A DNA stretch of 5,060 nt, taken from positions 1 to 5,060 of the forward strand of contig JACSRH010000416.1 in assembly GCA_014879855.1 (NCBI GenBank), given 5' to 3'. The DNA is from Caldilineaceae bacterium. Its GTDB lineage: Bacteria > Chloroflexota > Anaerolineae > Caldilineales > Caldilineaceae. This document shows positions 1-5,060 of this stretch, piece by piece (positions within the stretch are counted from its first letter, which is position 1; the number at the start of each line of letters is the position of its first letter). The notes beneath the pieces were generated by a model that saw nothing but the letters and a program-made list of their open reading frames with translations, did no database searches and was not told the DNA's origin. A program made the position numbers and the translations under genes.

Positions 1-70
1 CGTGATCCAGTGCGTGATCCAGTGCGTGATCCAGTGCGTGATCCAGTGCGTGAGCCAGTGCGTGAGCCAG
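1..70. repeat. 12-bp tandem repeat array (unit CGTGATCCAGTG), truncated by the window edge
   Basis: Four exact copies of CGTGATCCAGTG (1-48) are followed by one CGTGAGCCAGTG copy (49-60) and a partial CGTGAGCCAG (61-70). The unit length is a multiple of three, so several frames stay open. In frame 1 it reads Arg-Asp-Pro-Val repeats, becoming Arg-Glu-Pro-Val, with a TGA stop at 91-93, so it could be the C-terminal tail of a gene that starts left of the window. A minus-strand frame (Thr-Gly-Ser-Arg) is also open, and there the T-to-G variant is silent. The sequence alone cannot say which frame, if any, is translated. The array may continue beyond the left edge. Confidence 0.9.
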
Positions 71-137
71 CCTGCGCTCCTGGCGTTCGCTGAAGTTGTA
101 CTGTAGCGCAGGCGTAAAGGATCGGCCAAACCTGTTG

Positions 138-2108
138 ATGGAGCAAATGAACACAGTTACGGAACATGAGACAGGCGCGGCGCGCCAGCAAAATCCAGAC
201 GCCACACGTCAGCCAATACAAGAAAGCCAGCCGTTTGCTTTGCCGGTTGTGCTTGTCGGGCTGGCCGGCGCTGCCTTGTTGATCACGGCAGGCGGCCACA
301 CTTTTGGCCTGACCGGATGGTGGGCATTTGTGTTCCTGGACTACGCGCCCCTGGGATTGCGTTGGGCGGCCGGTGCGGCGATCGTGCTGACGGCGACGCC
401 GCTGGCCTATGCCTGGTGGCTGCGCTACGCTGCCCGCGTCGAGCAGGGATTGCGCCGGTGGGCATTGCCGTTGTGGCTGGCGCTGCCGTTGGCGCTGGTG
501 GGGTTTTGGCGCTTGCGCGAGCGCACCTGGCACGGCGACGCGCTCTACAAGGTCGCGCTGCTAGAGAGCACCCCGCTGCGCGACAATCCCTACATCTGGA
601 AAGAGCCGCTGGACAGCCTGCTGGAATATGGCATGACCGCGGCGGTGCGCCCGCTCGGGCTTGGGCCGGACAGCGCCATCGCCTTCATGAGCGTTCTTGC
701 CGGTGGCGTCTTTGTGGCGGCGACGTGGGCCGCGGCAAGCTGGTTGACCGTGCGCGCTCTACGACGCGTGGCCATCGCGGCGGCGCTGTTGGCAAGCGGC
801 GCGAGCCTGCTCTGGTTTGGCCATGTCGAAAACTACAGTGGATCAACGGCGCTAGCGTTTGCCACGATCGTTTTGGCGGTTGGCGCGCTGCAGAACCGCG
901 CGCCGTTATGGGCGGTCGGCGTGACCGGCGGTGCGGCGGTGAGTCTCCATCCACAGGCTGCGTTTGTCCTGCCGGCGCTGCTGGTGCTGCTGCGTCGTGA
1001 TCGCTGGCCGCGGCAGGTGACGGCGCTGACGCTCAGCGGCCTGGTCGCGCCGGTCGCGACGGTGCTGATGCTAGGCTGGCTTGGTGCGCCGTTGCCCGCC
1101 CTGAACGGTGGCTTTGCCGGCGATCCCCAGCTCTTCTGGACGCCGTTGCAGGCGCTGGCCCCCGCACAGCTTGCGGATGCCCTGCAAAACCTGTGGTTGA
1201 TCGCGCCGCTCTGGCCGTTTTGGATCGGGGGTGGGGCGGTGGGGATGGTGAAATTGTGGAGCGAGGGGCAAGGGGCGAGGGGCGAAGCAAGGCGCACTTT
1301 GCTCCTGCTGAGTGTGGCCGCGGCCGGGATGCTATGCTACTTCTTTGCCTTTCAGAATGATCTGCCCCGTCCGCGCGATTGGGATCTCTTTGCCATCGTG
1401 GGGCCGCCGCTGACCTTGTGGGGTGTTTATACCTGGCTCTATCTGATCGATCGCGCACCTACACCGCGCGTGGCGGCTACGTTGCGGCAGATGCTGATCG
1501 TCGGCCTGATCTTTGCGAGCTGTTACACCATGGGATGGATCGGCGTCAACCATGTGTACACGCTGCTGCGTCCTGACGCGGCCGAACGTGAGCGATTGGC
1601 GCGCTATCGTCTGCTTGATCTGACCGAACTGCTGCCCCAAGCCACGATAACGCCCGATGCCCCAATCTGCGCTGAGCCAGTGGGTTGTGAGCGGGTGGCG
1701 TTGACCGAATTCACCATGCCGCAGAGCGGCGACACGCGCCCAGTGATTTTTGCGCACGCGCCCGCCGAGATTGCCATCCCGCTGACCGTGCCCACGGAGC
1801 GCTCCTTTTTGTGGCTTAGCCCGGCGCTTGACCCGCAGACATGGGCATGGGGCGGCGACGGCGTGACCTTTGCCGTCAGGGTGCGCGACGCGACGGGTGA
1901 ACGCACGCTGTGGGAGCGCCACATCACACCGGCAGATCCCGCCGACCGAGGCTGGCAGGAAGTGTTCGCGCCGCTTGACGATTATCGCGGGCAGCCGGTG
2001 ACGGTGGTGCTGGTGACCGATCCTGGGCCGGCTGGAAGCGATGCCGCAGACCGCGCGGGCTGGGGGATGCCCTGGCTGATGCGCGGGACGGTTGCGCGAG
2101 ATGAGTAA
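138..2108 (+). CDS. Polytopic membrane protein, GT-C glycosyltransferase-like, with C-terminal jelly-roll-like module
   Basis: The product is about 656 residues. Hydrophobic stretches near residues 33-52, 74-94, 108-125, 178-202, 208-228, 236-252, 256-286 (possibly two), 294-315, 350-371, 386-404, 415-437 and 450-470 suggest 11-12 membrane helices. A polar loop after the third helix holds GDALYKV (133-139) and WKEPLDSLLEYG (154-165), where GT-C enzymes usually carry acidic catalytic residues. FGHVENYSG (227-235) and RPRDWDLFA (411-419) look like conserved motifs of related Chloroflexota membrane proteins. Residues from about 486 are soluble; GDGVTFAVRVRD (573-584), DPADRGWQEV and a DPGPAG...AGWG ending resemble a beta-sandwich module. 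By family, GT-C proteins transfer sugars from lipid-phosphate donors outside the membrane; the substrate here is unknown and the enzyme role is inferred. The ATG at 138 was chosen over TTG 96 and ATG 147. GGAG (140-143) lies only 3 nt before 147, so 147 is a real alternative. Confidence 0.8.
   Translation: MEQMNTVTEHETGAARQQNPDATRQPIQESQPFALPVVLVGLAGAALLITAGGHTFGLTGWWAFVFLDYAPLGLRWAAGAAIVLTATPLAYAWWLRYAARVEQGLRRWALPLWLALPLALVGFWRLRERTWHGDALYKVALLESTPLRDNPYIWKEPLDSLLEYGMTAAVRPLGLGPDSAIAFMSVLAGGVFVAATWAAASWLTVRALRRVAIAAALLASGASLLWFGHVENYSGSTALAFATIVLAVGALQNRAPLWAVGVTGGAAVSLHPQAAFVLPALLVLLRRDRWPRQVTALTLSGLVAPVATVLMLGWLGAPLPALNGGFAGDPQLFWTPLQALAPAQLADALQNLWLIAPLWPFWIGGGAVGMVKLWSEGQGARGEARRTLLLLSVAAAGMLCYFFAFQNDLPRPRDWDLFAIVGPPLTLWGVYTWLYLIDRAPTPRVAATLRQMLIVGLIFASCYTMGWIGVNHVYTLLRPDAAERERLARYRLLDLTELLPQATITPDAPICAEPVGCERVALTEFTMPQSGDTRPVIFAHAPAEIAIPLTVPTERSFLWLSPALDPQTWAWGGDGVTFAVRVRDATGERTLWERHITPADPADRGWQEVFAPLDDYRGQPVTVVLVTDPGPAGSDAADRAGWGMPWLMRGTVARDE
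1263..1283 (+). repeat. Three G-rich heptamers (RAGGGGC) inside the membrane protein gene
   Basis: GAGGGGC, AAGGGGC and GAGGGGC occur back to back, followed by a decayed GAAGC. The 21 bp add seven codons without shifting the frame. They encode a short Glu/Gly/Gln/Arg-rich stretch (residues about 376-384, SEGQGARGE) in the predicted loop between two membrane helices. Short GGGGCGA-type heptamer arrays are familiar as low-complexity insertions in some Chloroflexota and cyanobacterial genomes; membership of such a family here is inferred from the unit sequence. Confidence 0.7.
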
Positions 2109-2123
2109 AGACGCGTCTGCCCG

Positions 2124-2156
2124 CGTTCAAAGGACGTTCAAAAAGGTATTTGAACG
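2124..2156. promoter_or_regulatory. Operator-like repeats: two direct and one inverted copy of CGTTCAAA
   Basis: CGTTCAAA occurs at 2124-2131 and again at 2135-2142, an offset of 11 bp, about one helical turn. Its exact reverse complement TTTGAACG follows at 2149-2156, giving a perfect 8-bp inverted repeat with a 6-nt centre (AAGGTA). The set lies in the 77-bp gap between the membrane protein stop and the parA-type start, and the right arm overlaps the proposed -35 box. This arrangement fits binding of a dimeric repressor, possibly the ATPase itself, but no regulator is identified. A weak terminator for the upstream gene is an alternative; there is no T-tract after the stem. Confidence 0.5.
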
Positions 2157-2178
2157 ATTGCTGCTTCAGTGTTACGAT
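2150..2178 (+). promoter_or_regulatory. Putative sigma-70-type promoter for the parA-type gene, predicting a leaderless transcript
   Basis: TTGAAC (2150-2155) and TACGAT (2173-2178) each match the -35 and -10 consensus at four of six positions and are separated by 17 bp. Transcription would begin near 2185, one base before the ATG at 2186. This agrees with the lack of a Shine-Dalgarno motif before that ATG. It is a motif-based prediction in GC-rich DNA and could be chance. Confidence 0.4.
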
Positions 2179-2185
2179 CTGCAAC

Positions 2186-2947
2186 ATGGCCACGATTGCA
2201 CTCTATAGCAACAAAGGCGGCGTGGGGAAAACCGCGGCCGCGGTCAATCTTGCTTATCTGGCTGCCGAGAGCGGCGCCAGCACGCTGCTTTGCGACCTGG
2301 ACGCGCAGGGATCGTCTACGTTTTACTTCCGCGTCCAGCCGGGCATCAAGCGCAAGGCGCGCGGGCTGGTTAAGGAGAGTAAAAAGGTGTTTGACAGCAT
2401 CAAGGCGACCGACTATCCGTCGCTGGATCTGCTGCCCGCCGACTTTTCGCATCGCCGGCTTGACATCGAATATGCCGAGCGCAAGAAGCCGACCGAGCGG
2501 CTGGCCAAGGCATTGGAGCCGCTGCGCTCAGCCTACGACTATCTGATCCTCGACTGTCCGCCTACGATCAACCTGCTGGCCGAAAATATTTTCACCACTA
2601 CAGATGTGCTGTTGGCGCCGATCATCCCGACTCCGCTTTCGTTGCTGGCGCATCGTCAGTTGCTCGACTTTCTGGATGAGCATGGCTATCACGCGGCGCG
2701 CGTCTATGCCTTCTTTTCCATGGTGGATGGCCGCAAACGACTGCACCGCGACCTGATCGCCGAGGCGCGCCAGTCCTACAGACATGTTTTGCAGACGTCG
2801 ATCCCTTATCTGACGCATGTCGAGCAGATGGGCGTACACCGCGCGCCTGTGGGGGTTTTTGCCGGCGCCTCACCGGCCGCCGCGGCTTATCGAGCGTTGT
2901 GGGCAGAAGTCAGACGTCTTCCCAATTCTCCTACCCTTCCAGGGTGA
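2186..2947 (+). CDS. Solo ParA/MinD-family ATPase
   Basis: The 253-residue product has the full ParA-type P-loop core. The deviant Walker A KGGVGKT is at residues 10-16, with the signature lysine at 10 and the P-loop lysine at 15. The A' motif DLDAQGSST is at 37-45 and Walker B LILDCPP at 120-126. Such proteins dimerise on ATP and typically bind DNA or membrane to position a cargo (chromosome, plasmid, chemoreceptor array, other complexes). No helix-turn-helix N-terminus is present, so it resembles short chromosomal or orphan ParAs. Blocks such as FFSMVDGRKRLHRDL (177-191) and HVEQMGVHRAPV (211-222) look like a distinct subfamily. No parB lies next to it, so a partition role is not supported by context. 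The ATG at 2186 puts the P-loop at the usual distance from the start; an upstream TTG at 2150 adds 12 residues with no family support. The 3' end overlaps the convergent phosphoesterase gene by 17 bp. Confidence 0.93.
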   Translation: MATIALYSNKGGVGKTAAAVNLAYLAAESGASTLLCDLDAQGSSTFYFRVQPGIKRKARGLVKESKKVFDSIKATDYPSLDLLPADFSHRRLDIEYAERKKPTERLAKALEPLRSAYDYLILDCPPTINLLAENIFTTTDVLLAPIIPTPLSLLAHRQLLDFLDEHGYHAARVYAFFSMVDGRKRLHRDLIAEARQSYRHVLQTSIPYLTHVEQMGVHRAPVGVFAGASPAAAAYRALWAEVRRLPNSPTLPG

Positions 2948-2951
2948 AGAC
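2916..2951. terminator. Hairpin-forming region over the convergent gene ends, possible bidirectional terminator
   Basis: GTCTTC (2916-2921) pairs with GAAGAC (2946-2951), and inside it ACCCT (2933-2937) pairs with AGGGT (2941-2945) around a 3-nt loop. The structure covers both stop codons, TGA 2945-2947 on the plus strand and TAG 2933-2931 on the minus strand. There is no U-tract on either side, so an intrinsic terminator is only a possibility. The arms are also coding sequence for both genes. Confidence 0.25.
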
Positions 2952-3935
2952 CGTAATCTCCGGTGGACAATTGAAGCGGAGCGGAATGGGCCAGGTTCCC
3001 AGCCCGCGGTTGGTGTAGATGATGCGACCGTTCACCGTGCGCAGCCCGATTGGGTAACGCTCGCCAAAGTCGGGCACGACAGGCGCATAGGTGTAGAGTC
3101 CATCGGGGCCGGGGGTGAGGCGCGGCAATCGCACTTGCCCGCCGTGGGTATGCCCACTGAACTGCACGGCCACGGGCGCATTGCGTTGCAGGACATTGTC
3201 GAAATAGTTGGGGGCATGCGCCATCAGCAAGGTCTTGGCGTGGGCAGGGACATCGCGCAGCGCCGCGGGCAGGTCAGGACGACCGCCCCAGATATCGTCG
3301 ACGCCGGCCAACCATAATCCGCTTTCCACCGGTGCGGCAGCGTTGCGCAATAGCGTAACCCCGGCCTCCTGCAGCATAAACGTCACCGGCTCAAGGCTGC
3401 CCCAGTGATCGTGGTTGCCGGTCACGGCGTACATCGGCATGGTCGCCTGGCGCAACGGCTCGATCAGCGACTGCAACGCCTGCTTGCGCAGCAGCGCGCG
3501 CTTTGTTCGATCCCGCTCGCGCACGGTGGCAAAATCACCTGTCAGCATCAAGAAATCGACGCCAAGCTGGTTGATGCGGGCGATAGCGTCTGCTGCCTGC
3601 TCTGGGGTGAAATAGGCGCCGACGTGAATATCGGAAATCTGGGCGATGCGCTTCCCGGCCAACGACGCGGGCAGGTTGGGAATGGAAAGGGTAATCGCAT
3701 CAACCTGCACCAGATGCGGCTCGGCAAAGCGTGCGTAGCCTGCGCCCACGACCGTGGTGCTGAGCACACTCCCCACCGCCCACAACAGGCCGCGCCGGGA
3801 AATGAGACGTCGTTGCGGCAGGGATTCCATCTCCTGTTCGTAGGCCATTCCTCGATGCTCGTCAAGGGTAGCCTGCTCTGTCTGCGCAAGATCATTTTCA
3901 ACGGACTGGGAAAGTGATGCTGGATTTTCTGACAT
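2931..3935 (-). CDS. Exported or membrane-anchored calcineurin-like metallophosphoesterase (YkuE/YaeI type)
   Basis: The 334-residue product has the full metallophosphoesterase set: DIH at residues 102-104, GDF at 133-135, GNHD at 173-176, a lone metal-ligand histidine in MAHAP (His240) and GHTHGGQ at 261-267. These residues bind a dinuclear metal centre that hydrolyses phosphoesters. SRRGLL (46-51) followed by a hydrophobic stretch to about residue 68 looks like a twin-arginine signal or anchor, preceded by an unusually long, acidic and polar N-region of about 40 residues. Bacillus subtilis YkuE, of the same general family, is a Tat-exported, wall-associated phosphodiesterase, so an extracytoplasmic site is likely; the substrate is not evident. 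The ATG at 3935 was chosen because AAAGGA (3948-3943) lies 7 nt upstream; an earlier in-frame start at 4052 would run deep into the methyltransferase gene. It is the second gene of an operon and overlaps the end of the ParA-type gene. Confidence 0.93.
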   Translation of the reverse strand: MSENPASLSQSVENDLAQTEQATLDEHRGMAYEQEMESLPQRRLISRRGLLWAVGSVLSTTVVGAGYARFAEPHLVQVDAITLSIPNLPASLAGKRIAQISDIHVGAYFTPEQAADAIARINQLGVDFLMLTGDFATVRERDRTKRALLRKQALQSLIEPLRQATMPMYAVTGNHDHWGSLEPVTFMLQEAGVTLLRNAAAPVESGLWLAGVDDIWGGRPDLPAALRDVPAHAKTLLMAHAPNYFDNVLQRNAPVAVQFSGHTHGGQVRLPRLTPGPDGLYTYAPVVPDFGERYPIGLRTVNGRIIYTNRGLGTWPIPLRFNCPPEITVFTLEG

Positions 3936-3942
3936 AGGGTCG

Positions 3943-3948
3943 TCCTTT
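3943..3948 (-). promoter_or_regulatory. Ribosome binding site of the phosphoesterase gene
   Basis: On the minus strand, AAAGGA abuts the TAA stop codon of the methyltransferase gene and sits 7 nt before the phosphoesterase ATG at 3935. It fixes that start and suggests that ribosomes ending the first gene can re-initiate on the second. Confidence 0.75.
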
Positions 3949-4857
3949 TTACTCCGCAGAACGTTTCTGCCCCACGTAAACGTTCCACTCCGCAGCGTCG
4001 TAGAGCGGCAGACCATCCCAGCCGGCATAGACTTGCGTTGCATCAAACCCAACGCTTTGCAGGATCGCCATCAATTCAGGGAGAGCGTAAGTCTGGTCGC
4101 AGAGCAGCACTTCGTCCAGCGCGCCGTTTGCAAGGTGCAGCGTATAAAACCGCTCCATCGACAGCGCCGCCGCCTCATCCCAAAAGCGCTCGCCGAAGTT
4201 GAGAAAAGGCGCGTCGCCCCAAAGCCCACTGTCGCCGGTGAACCACCACGTGCTGTGGCTTTTGTCTACCTTTTCCTGATCGAGCAGTTCGATGCAGAGG
4301 CGTCCGCCTGGACGCAAGCTATCCGCGGCGAGTTGCAACAGGGCCACGGCTTCCTGGCGCGTAAAAACGGCGAGCTGACCATAGAGCAGGAGCACAGCAT
4401 CATAGTCATGCGCCGCAACGGTGACGGTGCGCACGTCGTGTTCGATAAAGATGCAGCGGTCAGCGACGCCCGTGCGTTCGGCAAGCTCCCGTGCGTAGCG
4501 GATCGAAGCCGGCGAAAAATCGACGCCTGTCACGCGACAGCCGCGGGACGCCAAGGCGACGGCATACAAGCCCGGCCCGCATGTCAGGTCGAGCACGCGA
4601 CTGCTGGCCGTCAGCGCCAGACGCGGCCAGAGCCACGCGATCTGCGCGGCCCGCGCCGCGGTCGTGCGCGACGCGGCGCTGTGCGATTCGTCGAGATGTT
4701 CGCGCAACATACGCTCGGAAAAGGCTGGATCGTTCCAGGGCAGGTTGCCGCCCGCTTGCCACGCTGTCGGCGTGCCTGGCCGTTGATAGATGCGCCACAA
4801 AGCAGCGGCCAGTTGCTCTGCGCCAGCGGGCCGTGGCAATGAAGTTGTCTTATTCAT
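3949..4857 (-). CDS. Class I SAM-dependent methyltransferase
   Basis: The 302-residue product has a Rossmann-type methyltransferase core. Motif I is VLDLTCGPG (88-96), the acidic residue ending beta-2 is in GVDFS (111-115), EHDVR (139-143) follows, then the motif IV-like DYDAVLLLYGQL (151-162) and LRPGGRLCIEL (181-191). It resembles the Methyltransf_25/11 group, which methylates small molecules, quinones or other metabolites; the acceptor cannot be read from the sequence. The N-terminal 85 residues and the aromatic-rich C-terminal third probably form the acceptor site. The ATG at 4857 has GAGG (4869-4866) 8 nt upstream. The frame stays open for 66 more codons upstream, but that stretch is repeat-derived and non-coding in character. 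The gene is the first of an operon with the phosphoesterase, with a 13-bp gap. No link between the two activities is evident. Confidence 0.92.
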   Translation of the reverse strand: MNKTTSLPRPAGAEQLAAALWRIYQRPGTPTAWQAGGNLPWNDPAFSERMLREHLDESHSAASRTTAARAAQIAWLWPRLALTASSRVLDLTCGPGLYAVALASRGCRVTGVDFSPASIRYARELAERTGVADRCIFIEHDVRTVTVAAHDYDAVLLLYGQLAVFTRQEAVALLQLAADSLRPGGRLCIELLDQEKVDKSHSTWWFTGDSGLWGDAPFLNFGERFWDEAAALSMERFYTLHLANGALDEVLLCDQTYALPELMAILQSVGFDATQVYAGWDGLPLYDAAEWNVYVGQKRSAE

Positions 4858-4909
4858 CAATTGCGCCTCAACTCGGAATTCTCTGCCTGCCTCTCCTGCT
4901 TTCCATTTT

Positions 4910-4915
4910 ATTGTA
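4910..4915 (-). promoter_or_regulatory. Putative -10 box of the methyltransferase-phosphoesterase operon
   Basis: TACAAT on the minus strand matches the -10 consensus at five of six positions and lies in a locally AT-rich patch (CTACAATAAAATGG). Transcription would start near 4903, giving a purine-rich leader of about 45 nt before the ATG at 4857. No good -35 hexamer is found at 16-18 bp (TTCCTG is the closest), so the assignment is tentative. Confidence 0.35.
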
Positions 4916-5010
4916 GCGGTTGTACGCCGAGACAGGAAGAATGCGCCGAACAGAGATGGCGCGTCAGATGCATTACGCCTGAGAAACTGACTTGAAAAGT
5001 CTACCTTTTT

Positions 5011-5050
5011 GACGCAGAGGCGCAAAGAGGCAGAGGTTCGCAGAGAGAAA
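5011..5050. repeat. Dispersed CGCAGAGG-type short repeat
   Basis: GACGCAGAGG, CGCAAAGAGG, CAGAGGTT and CGCAGAGAG follow one another as imperfect units. On the other strand they read CTCTGCG, CCTCTGC, CTCTTTGCG and CCTCTGCG. Repeats of this kind are familiar between genes in many environmental bacteria, where their false translations give 'SASLRLCV'-like peptides, exactly as in the minus-strand frame here. A run of five Ts lies on one flank (5006-5010) and an A-rich tract on the other (5054-5059). The element may extend past the window edge. Confidence 0.65.
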
Positions 5051-5060
5051 TGCAAAAAAT

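Noticed and set aside
1..70. The 12-bp array as a CRISPR, or as an iteron/centromere-like site for the ParA-type protein
   Set aside because: There are no spacers, so it is not a CRISPR. It lies 2 kb from the ParA-type gene on the far side of another gene, and no ParB or replication gene is present.
96..137. TTG start at 96 for the membrane protein
   Set aside because: The added 14 residues have no supporting ribosome binding site, and two ATG codons follow at 138 and 147.
1332..1922. Minus-strand open frame of 196 codons within the membrane protein gene
   Set aside because: It is antisense to a continuous coding frame with membrane helices and conserved motifs, and has no recognisable domain.
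3405..3917. Plus-strand open frame of 170 codons opposite the phosphoesterase
   Set aside because: It lies opposite the metallophosphoesterase motifs and has no family signature.
2931..4052. Phosphoesterase start at 4052
   Set aside because: This would overlap the methyltransferase gene by about 100 bp, whereas the ATG at 3935 has AAAGGA at ideal spacing.
4033..4842. Plus-strand open frame of 269 codons opposite the methyltransferase
   Set aside because: It is antisense to a gene with clear motifs, and its translation shows no recognisable domain; such frames are common in GC-rich DNA.
4943..4962. GCGCC / GGCGC inverted repeat upstream of the methyltransferase operon
   Set aside because: Five-base GC-only arms with a 10-nt loop are expected by chance in this composition, and no T-tract follows.
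3949..5055. Methyltransferase frame extended to a start at 5055 (368 residues)
   Set aside because: The extra 66 residues come from the CGCAGAGG repeat and non-coding DNA, and the ATG at 4857 has a good ribosome binding site.

Overview
The window reads as chromosomal DNA from a GC-rich bacterium. My best guess is a member of the Chloroflexota (Anaerolineae/Caldilineae-like). This is inferred from protein style: a polytopic GT-C-like membrane protein with an RPRDWDLF motif and a C-terminal module with 'NPADR.W ... DPGPAG ... AGWG' signatures, short G-rich heptamer repeats, and mixed Shine-Dalgarno and apparently leaderless starts. No rRNA, tRNA, transposase or CRISPR array is visible.

Layout, left to right. 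Positions 1-70 hold a 12-bp tandem repeat of almost six copies, cut off by the window edge. Positions 138-2108 (+) encode a large membrane protein of about 656 residues, with 11-12 predicted membrane segments followed by a soluble C-terminal module. A 77-bp gap follows, carrying three copies of an 8-bp half-site and a promoter-like pair of hexamers placed so that the transcript would begin almost at the next start codon. Positions 2186-2947 (+) encode a solo ParA/MinD-type ATPase with no ParB beside it. It runs tail-to-tail into the next gene and overlaps it by 17 bp.

The right half is a two-gene operon on the minus strand. A class I SAM-dependent methyltransferase (4857-3949) is transcribed first, and a Tat-type exported or membrane-anchored calcineurin-like phosphoesterase of the YkuE/YaeI type (3935-2931) follows after a 13-bp gap that contains its ribosome binding site. 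Upstream of the operon lies about 200 bp of non-coding DNA with a promoter-like -10 box. At the window edge is a dispersed CGCAGAGG-type short repeat that creates a false N-terminal extension of the methyltransferase frame.

The three transcription units do not form an obvious pathway. The GT-C-like protein and the exported phosphoesterase both point to the cell envelope, but nothing in the sequence ties them to one process. I see no clearly new multi-gene system. The most unusual items are the operator-like, leaderless-looking start of the solo parA gene, the convergent overlap with a hairpin across both stop codons, and the three simple-repeat elements (12-mer array, in-frame heptamer insertion, CGCAGAGG repeat).
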